A stretch of DNA of 64,000 bases from an uncultured Kordiimonas sp. (GTDB lineage: Bacteria; Pseudomonadota; Alphaproteobacteria; Sphingomonadales; Kordiimonadaceae), in assembly GCA_947503625.1 (NCBI GenBank), contig CANNEK010000001.1:1296152-1360151 (forward strand), read 5' to 3'. Below are positions 58,556 to 64,000 of the stretch, in pieces. Below the pieces are notes generated by a model that was not told where the DNA came from, did no database searches, and saw nothing but the letters and a program-made list of their open reading frames with translations. The position numbers were made by a program, and so were the translations under genes. The stretch's first letter is position 1. The number at the start of each line of letters is the position of its first letter.

Positions 58556-60541
58556 TTACGAAGCGCCCGGATTTGAATGCGCAGGCTGCCGCCATACGGT
58601 CACATCACGCGGCTGCACGTGCCGTTCCCCAACAACAAATTCTGCACCAGCCGAAGCAGGTGCAGCCTGCGGCACTTCCGCGTAATTGAATGCAAAATAC
58701 AATTCACCGCGTCGGCACAAACGCATGTCTTGCGGTAGCCTGAAAGTTTCGACACCCTTCAGTCCACATTGGGCTTCAAAGAGGTCCTGCAAAAAACCGT
58801 CATCTGTGAGCGCCGCGAGATAGATGATATTGGCCGCCTGAACCACGGCGGGCGCGTCATCCGCGTAGGTGGCCAGCACTTCAACATCACCTGCGGGCTC
58901 CAGCTCCTCGCACCAGGAATGCACGTGATATGCCCCTTCGCCCCATATCAGTTTTTCGGGGCAATCGGGCCGCAGCGTTTCGACCGATACAACCTTCACC
59001 GGCAACACCTGCTGCAATGCACCCGGGGCCAGCGTATCGGGAATGCTGAATTCTTCGGTTTTGGCACCACTGCGCGGACCAAAAATAATCGTCGCCTGCG
59101 CTGCTTTGCATTTTCGGGCAAAAGCTTCGTCTACATGTGGCAGGCATGGCACCACCACGATCCTGTACTCGTCAAAAGAAGAGGCTTTCGAAATGAAGTC
59201 AACATCCACACCTAACCGGCGCAGCGCTGAATACCAGGCGAACTCGACACACACAAAATCATAACCGGCGCCCTGCTGCTCTATATCCGAATGCCACAGG
59301 GCTTCCACATCAGTCACGATCGCAACCGGTGATTTTGCCTTCTTCAAGGCCGCAATATCGATCTTCGATATATCCTTGAACACCTGCTCGACTTCAGGCC
59401 ATGCCGCAGCGGGGACGTTATCGGGACGGCGCAGGCCTGCATGCATCTGTTCCTGGGCAAAAGGCACCTGCCGCCAGCGGAAATAGCTGACACAATCGGC
59501 TCCGTGCGCAAACGCCTCGAGGGACCACAAGCGAACCATGCCTTTTGCCGGTTTCGGATTATGCGGCGCCCAGTTTACCGGGCCAGGCTGTTGCTCCATC
59601 ACCCAGTAACCGCCAGTTACGAAACTGCGCGATGTGTCATGATAGTAGGCACTGAAATCTGGATGTCCGGTTCGCATATAGCGGCGAACATCATCCGGCC
59701 CGGCGGCGCGGAAGAACATGTCTGTGCGCCCCAGCGGGTAATTGTCGTAGGAGGCAATGTCCAGATCCTTACCAAGCGCATAGGCGTCTACATACAGGTC
59801 TTCTTTCGGAATGAAGTTGTGTGTGATCCATTTGCCCGGAGCATTTTCCCGAATAACAGCGACCATCTTCCGGTGGAACTCCACCACCTTGTCAGAAGAA
59901 TAGCGCCGATAGGCCAGTCTGTGAGCAGGGTTGGTCTCCGTCACCGCCCCGACCGGCAGTTCGATTTCCGAGAAATCTTTATACTCCATTGACCAGAATA
60001 CAGTGCCCCAGGCAGCGTTCAGCTTTTCAATATTGGCGTAGCGTTCTGCGCACCAGTTCCGGAAGCCGGTTCTGGCGGCCCGTGATACGCTAAGCGCGGT
60101 ATCGTGACAGCACAGTTCGTTATCAGTTTGCCATCCAACAATATCGGGGTGCCCGCCATAGCGTTTGGTCAAGACATCCGTAATCCGCAAGGCTTCCTGA
60201 AGATATCGTTCGCTTGAAAAATCATAGTGCCGCCGGGAGCCAAAGCCGCGCGCTTTACCTGTCGCAGGATCAACCGGCAATATCTCGGGAAATTCATCAA
60301 TCAACCACTTGGGCGGTGTGGCCGTCGGCGTGCCAAACACGATCTTCAGCCCGGCATCGGCCAGCGTTTCAATGGCCAGGTCAAGCCATTCAAAATGAAA
60401 ATCATCCCGCGCGGGTTCTATCCGCGACCAGGTAAACTCTCCGATGCGAACATAAGATAGCCCCAGTGCCTTCATGTCAGCAGCGTCCTGCTGCCACATG
60501 TCTTGCCGCCAATGCTCAGGATAATAGCAAACGCCCAGCAT
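58556..60541 (-). CDS. GH42 beta-galactosidase
   Basis: 661 residues from the ATG giving MLGVCYYPEHW, with GGGAG 5 bases upstream; longer starts (GTG, ATG) are less likely. The TIM barrel holds the acid/base Glu142 in QTDNELCCHD and nucleophile Glu316 in WVMEQQPG. A trimerisation/amidotransferase-like domain follows (IVTDVEALWHSDIEQQG), then a C-terminal beta domain. No signal peptide, so it hydrolyses imported beta-galactosides in the cytoplasm. It is divergent from the GH36 gene and first of a two-gene operon with the symporter. Confidence 0.94.
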   Translation of the reverse strand: MLGVCYYPEHWRQDMWQQDAADMKALGLSYVRIGEFTWSRIEPARDDFHFEWLDLAIETLADAGLKIVFGTPTATPPKWLIDEFPEILPVDPATGKARGFGSRRHYDFSSERYLQEALRITDVLTKRYGGHPDIVGWQTDNELCCHDTALSVSRAARTGFRNWCAERYANIEKLNAAWGTVFWSMEYKDFSEIELPVGAVTETNPAHRLAYRRYSSDKVVEFHRKMVAVIRENAPGKWITHNFIPKEDLYVDAYALGKDLDIASYDNYPLGRTDMFFRAAGPDDVRRYMRTGHPDFSAYYHDTSRSFVTGGYWVMEQQPGPVNWAPHNPKPAKGMVRLWSLEAFAHGADCVSYFRWRQVPFAQEQMHAGLRRPDNVPAAAWPEVEQVFKDISKIDIAALKKAKSPVAIVTDVEALWHSDIEQQGAGYDFVCVEFAWYSALRRLGVDVDFISKASSFDEYRIVVVPCLPHVDEAFARKCKAAQATIIFGPRSGAKTEEFSIPDTLAPGALQQVLPVKVVSVETLRPDCPEKLIWGEGAYHVHSWCEELEPAGDVEVLATYADDAPAVVQAANIIYLAALTDDGFLQDLFEAQCGLKGVETFRLPQDMRLCRRGELYFAFNYAEVPQAAPASAGAEFVVGERHVQPRDVTVWRQPAHSNPGAS

Positions 60542-60610
60542 GTGTTCTCCCGGCATCCTTGCCCCAGCGTTCGTGCGTGCCGGCGGCGCACGCCCTGTCA
60601 CGAGCGCAGG

Positions 60611-60624
60611 TATTATTTATATGA
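60611..60624. promoter_or_regulatory. Operator candidate between GH42 and GH36 genes
   Basis: TCATATAAATAATA on the minus strand, 13/14 identical to the dgoA/glpD palindrome and 14/14 to a site before the IDH-like gene. It lies 70 bases from the GH42 start and 136 from the GH36 start, suiting a site that controls both genes. Confidence 0.45.
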
Positions 60625-60759
60625 CTATATTTCAGCGGTCACGCTAGTATGATCACTTGCCACCGTCAATAGGAGCAGCCAGATTGGTATCGGGTTGAAA
60701 CCAAACGACGAAAGCGCTTTTTACCGCGCTGCAAACCGCGAACCCTGTGAGACGATCCT

Positions 60760-62877
60760 ATGCCGACGAAAGCTCAAAAGCACATTCCTTTTCAGGGCGA
60801 AAATACCTGTGTGATTGTTACCGTCGAGGCCGGCTTTGCCGCGATAAAATACTGGGGGCCACGGCTTGAATTTGCGACCGCCGATGAAATAGACACACTG
60901 CTGACCAGAACGCCCGCCGTGGGCACGCCGTCCATCGAAACTCCCATATCGCTGTGTCCCACACTCGGCTCCGGTTTCTCGGGCACCGGCGGCATCGAAT
61001 TGCACCGGCAAGGGCTTGCATGGGACTTTAACCCGCAGTGGCACGAAGTCGTACAACAATCACCTGAATACCTTTGCCTGAGGCTTGTCGATGACATCAG
61101 CAAAGTTGATATCACGCTTGCACTGAACTTTTGCCCGGAAAGCGATGTTTTGAAGGTCACCCATACGGTCACCAACACAGGGCCTGCAGGTCTGACAATA
61201 AACTGGTGCTGCGCGGGAACGCTGCCGCTACCCGGCGACGCCACAGAGTTAACCGGGTTCCATGGCGGCTGGGCACAGGAATTCCAGACCCAATCCACCA
61301 CACTGATAACGGGTGCACATGTTCGCGAAAACCTGCGCGGTCGTACCTCACATGCCAGCTTCCCGGGACTGTTGGCCCATGCAAAACAAACAACGGAAAC
61401 CCAGGGTGCAGCATATGGTTTTCATCTGGGCTGGAGCGGCAATCACCGACTTGTGGCGGAGCGTTTGAATGATGGCAGGGCGATGGTCCAGATGGGCGAA
61501 CGCCTGTTGGCAGGTGAAATGATCCTCGGTGAGAGCGAGAGCTATGAAACGCCAGCGCTCTATGCGTCCTTTTCGGCCACAGGGTTTTCCCGCCTGTCGC
61601 AGAACTTCCATCAGTATGTGCGCAAAAACCTGCTATCTGAAACACTGAACAAGCCGCGCCCCATACACTACAACACATGGGAAGCCATCTACTTCGACCA
61701 TGATGCCGGGAAACTGAAAGCCCTTGCCAGTAAAGCAGCTAGCGTCGGGGCGGAACGGTTCATACTGGACGATGGCTGGTTCCTCGGCAGACGAGACGAT
61801 ACCGCAGGCCTCGGCGACTGGTACATTGACACCGCCATCTATCCCGAGGGCCTGTCTCCCCTGATTGATCATGTGGTTGAACAGGGTATGGAGTTTGGCT
61901 TGTGGGTAGAGCCTGAAATGGTCAACCCGGACAGCGACCTTTACCGCGCACACCCGGACTGGGTGCTGTCATCGCAGACGACCGGCCAAATCCCTTCCCG
62001 AAACCAGTTGGTTCTGGACCTGACGAATCCGGAGGTGACGGACTATCTTTTTCGGCGGCTTGACGCGCTTCTCAGCGAGAATGCGATCTCCTATCTGAAG
62101 TGGGATATGAACCGGGACATTCATCACCCCGGCAGTCTAGGCAAACCAGTGGTTCATCAACAAACAAAGGCACTTTATTCTCTCATCGAAAAACTCCGCG
62201 CCGGGCACCCGGCGATTGAAATCGAGAGCTGTTCTTCTGGTGGGGCCCGGGCCGATTTCGGCATTCTGGAACATACAGACAGAATCTGGACATCAGACAA
62301 CAATGACGCCCTCGACCGATTGCAAATTCAAAAAGGCATGTCGTTCTTTTTTCCGAGTGAGGTGATGGGCTCCCACATAGGCCCGCGCGAATGCCATATC
62401 ACCGGCAGGCACTTACCCATGACCCTGCGCGCCGCAACGGCACTGTTTGGCCATATGGGCATGGAACTGGATTTAACCGAGCTGACGGAAGCGGAAGAAA
62501 CAATATTGGCTTCTGCGATCGCACTGCACAAAAAACACAGGGCGTTAATCCATTCGGGTAAGCTGGTGCGCATGGAAAACCAACCACATGCAAACGCGTT
62601 CGGTATTGTGGCGAAGGACAAATCCGAAGCCCTGTTTTCCTACACGCAAATCGCCAGTCGCATGGATATCAGCCCCGAGGTTTTTCATTTTGATGGATTG
62701 TCTTCAGGAGAAAAATATCAAATGAAGCAGGTCTGGCCCACCGGAGGTGACAAGGCTGGCCGGGGCCCTCATCTGGATAGCGCCGTTTTTTCAGGAGAAG
62801 CACTGATGGCCGCTGGCATGCAATTGCCGGCAATGCGGCCCGAAACCGCCTTGATATTTTACCTGACGCAAGAATAG
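60760..62877 (+). CDS. GH36 alpha-galactosidase
   Basis: 705 residues. N-terminal beta-supersandwich to about 300, then the TIM barrel with FILDDGWFLGRRDDTAGLGDW, nucleophile Asp449 in LKWDMNRD, SCSSGGARAD, and acid/base Asp513 in WTSDNND. No signal peptide; it removes terminal alpha-galactosyl units in the cytoplasm. It is convergent with the GntR regulator gene and divergent from GH42. Confidence 0.95.
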   Translation: MPTKAQKHIPFQGENTCVIVTVEAGFAAIKYWGPRLEFATADEIDTLLTRTPAVGTPSIETPISLCPTLGSGFSGTGGIELHRQGLAWDFNPQWHEVVQQSPEYLCLRLVDDISKVDITLALNFCPESDVLKVTHTVTNTGPAGLTINWCCAGTLPLPGDATELTGFHGGWAQEFQTQSTTLITGAHVRENLRGRTSHASFPGLLAHAKQTTETQGAAYGFHLGWSGNHRLVAERLNDGRAMVQMGERLLAGEMILGESESYETPALYASFSATGFSRLSQNFHQYVRKNLLSETLNKPRPIHYNTWEAIYFDHDAGKLKALASKAASVGAERFILDDGWFLGRRDDTAGLGDWYIDTAIYPEGLSPLIDHVVEQGMEFGLWVEPEMVNPDSDLYRAHPDWVLSSQTTGQIPSRNQLVLDLTNPEVTDYLFRRLDALLSENAISYLKWDMNRDIHHPGSLGKPVVHQQTKALYSLIEKLRAGHPAIEIESCSSGGARADFGILEHTDRIWTSDNNDALDRLQIQKGMSFFFPSEVMGSHIGPRECHITGRHLPMTLRAATALFGHMGMELDLTELTEAEETILASAIALHKKHRALIHSGKLVRMENQPHANAFGIVAKDKSEALFSYTQIASRMDISPEVFHFDGLSSGEKYQMKQVWPTGGDKAGRGPHLDSAVFSGEALMAAGMQLPAMRPETALIFYLTQE

Positions 62878-62890
62878 CCCCCTGCCTGCG

Positions 62891-63604
62891 TCAAGCTTGC
62901 CGGGCTTTCTCGCGGGCAGCACCAATCAACTCCATCGCTTCCTGAACAAGCGCAAAACTGGCCGCATGCGCGGCATCTGCATCACCGGCCACAATCGCGT
63001 CATGGATTTTACGATGATCCTCAATGCTTGCCAGTGCAACGCCCTTATACTGGTTGGTGAGCCTGATACTGATGCGCAAGGCGGTATCCACCAAATCCTT
63101 AAGCTGGCTGAAGAAACGGTTGCCGCTGGCCTCCAGCAAAGCAACATGGAAAGCAATATCGGATGCCAGGGGGTCATCATCCCCATGTTCAGCCGCCCTC
63201 ATGCGGTCCAGCGCATCGCCAATGGCCTGCTTCTGTTCTGCCGTTGCCCTCCTGGCCGCCAAGACCGCAGCCTGAGGCTCAATTGAAAGGCGAATTTCGG
63301 TGAAGTCGCTCAGAAGGTCGATTGAGAACTTGCGCTCCAATAGCCATCTCAGAACGTCCGGGTCCAGCAGATTCCAGGACTGTTCGGGCTGCACCCAGGT
63401 TCCTTGCCGGGGTCGCGCACGCAAAAGCCCTTTTGATGTAAGCATCTTTACCGCTTCACGGAGCACGCTCCGGCTCACACCAAATTGCTCGCACAGATCC
63501 GCTTCGATCGGGAAAGAGTTCTCTCCGCCATACTTGCCCTGAACAATGGACAACCCAAGCTGGTTGACGATCTGCTGGGTAAGGCTATGTGATGCGATTA
63601 TCAT
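62891..63604 (-). CDS. FadR-type GntR family regulator
   Basis: 237 residues. Winged helix at about 1-72 (EADLCEQFGVSRSVLREAVKMLTSKGLLRARPRQGTWV) and an all-helical FCD domain with the metal-ligand pattern DIAFHVALLEASGN. The DgoR/LldR/UxuR relatives sense sugar acids, so galactonate or KDGal(P) is a plausible effector. The start overlaps the lactonase stop (ATGA), so it is translated behind the lactonase. It likely represses the galactoside genes through the TCATATAAATRATA sites. Confidence 0.9.
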   Translation of the reverse strand: MIIASHSLTQQIVNQLGLSIVQGKYGGENSFPIEADLCEQFGVSRSVLREAVKMLTSKGLLRARPRQGTWVQPEQSWNLLDPDVLRWLLERKFSIDLLSDFTEIRLSIEPQAAVLAARRATAEQKQAIGDALDRMRAAEHGDDDPLASDIAFHVALLEASGNRFFSQLKDLVDTALRISIRLTNQYKGVALASIEDHRKIHDAIVAGDADAAHAASFALVQEAMELIGAAREKARQA

Positions 63605-64000
63605 GGTTGGCTTTCTTTATGTGCAGCAACGCCGGAGTACGTATTTTCCGGCAATCCTCTCGTGCCTGTTTTATACACGAAAACATTTCCTGCAGAAGGC
63701 TCTTTGGCCAAACGGGTCTCAGGTAATCCGTCCTTCGCAGACGTCACAAACATCAGGTCCAGATTATCGCCACCAAAAGCAACACAAGTTGGCTGGCTTG
63801 CCGGAACAGAGACCCGGTCGATGATGTCTCCGTCAGGATTGAAAGCGATCACCTCACCCAGCCCCCATTGCGCGCTCCATACGTTGCCATATGCGTCAAC
63901 CGCAGCCCCGTCAGGCGCGCCGCCTTCAGGCGACTTCGCAAAAACACGTTTGTTGCCGAGCGTTCCCCGTTCGGGCGAGAAATCATATTGAAAGATTTTA
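63601..64000 (-). CDS. SMP-30/gluconolactonase-like protein, 5' end cut by window edge
   Basis: 133 complete residues at the C terminus remain; the frame is open to the edge. Blades read PEGGAPDGAAVDAYGNVWSAQWGLGEVIAF and QPTCVAFGGDNLDLMFVTSAKDGL, the SMP-30 beta-propeller with its metal-binding Asp and the 'PTCVAFGG..LD' signature, then GNVFVYKTGTRGLPE. Such enzymes hydrolyse aldonolactones; here galactonolactone is likely, feeding the De Ley-Doudoroff path ending in DgoA. Translationally coupled to the GntR gene. Confidence 0.88.
   Translation of the reverse strand, partial: KIFQYDFSPERGTLGNKRVFAKSPEGGAPDGAAVDAYGNVWSAQWGLGEVIAFNPDGDIIDRVSVPASQPTCVAFGGDNLDLMFVTSAKDGLPETRLAKEPSAGNVFVYKTGTRGLPENTYSGVAAHKESQP

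Noticed and set aside
1-64000. CRISPR array, rRNA operon, insertion sequence or prophage
   Set aside because: No regularly spaced direct repeats, no conserved rRNA segments, and no transposase, integrase or phage structural gene.

Overview
The window looks like a chromosomal segment of a heterotrophic, probably marine alphaproteobacterium. Pointers are a GapR (DUF2312) nucleoid protein, two DUF2336 paralogues, a DUF1244 protein beside N-formylglutamate amidohydrolase and pyruvate kinase, a 41-residue zinc-less ribosomal protein L36, the three-gene form of proton-translocating transhydrogenase (pntAA-pntAB-pntB) and a sodium:solute symporter. A Kordiimonas-like lineage is my guess from overall gene content; it was not tested. 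No rRNA, tRNA, CRISPR array, IS element or prophage was seen.

Layout. 1-7.5 kb: RND efflux permease and adaptor (cut by the left edge), two hypothetical proteins and an exported M1 metallopeptidase, all on the minus strand. 7.9-12.6 kb: a periplasmic solute-binding-like protein, an SDR and the pnt operon. 12.9-16.5 kb: an NtrC-type regulator, glutamate racemase and a strange decayed isocitrate-dehydrogenase-like protein. 16.5-22.5 kb: dabB-dabA (inorganic carbon accumulation) translationally coupled to an orphan cysD, with a divergent NhaR-like LysR regulator. 22.6-27.5 kb: an alphaproteobacterial housekeeping stretch (gapR, SDR, DUF1244, N-formylglutamate amidohydrolase, pyk, HAD phosphatase, rpmJ). 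28-37 kb: M14 carboxypeptidase, aquaporin plus arsenate reductase, DedA plus ATP-grasp, DoxX, two DUF2336 proteins, a YheT-like hydrolase and a metallo-beta-lactamase-fold enzyme. 37.2-42.2 kb: a lysine catabolic unit (Lrp regulator divergent from a lysine 6-/saccharopine-dehydrogenase-like enzyme, a TPP enzyme and an ALDH7-type aminoadipate semialdehyde dehydrogenase).

42.2-53.4 kb is accessory DNA: a decayed nucleotidyltransferase-like protein, then a visibly AT-richer island with an XRE regulator, a small unknown protein, and a three-gene unit encoding an ASCH protein, a PIN+GNAT+PUA/ASCH-like fusion and a P-loop kinase. This unit is the best candidate for an undescribed system. It is followed by a 2OG-Fe(II) oxygenase, a cold-shock protein, a DUF6932-type nucleotidyltransferase-like protein, an RTX/EF-hand secreted protein with an HExxH motif, and small ParB-like and DUF3892 proteins.

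54.7-64 kb is a galactoside utilisation locus: KDPGal aldolase, GlpD, SSS symporter, GH42 beta-galactosidase, GH36 alpha-galactosidase, FadR-type GntR regulator and an SMP-30 lactonase (cut by the right edge). Its two divergent promoter regions share a TCATATAAATRATA motif. Having alpha- and beta-galactosidases together with glycerol-3-phosphate dehydrogenase suggests galactosyl-glycerols (galactolipid head groups or floridoside) as substrate.
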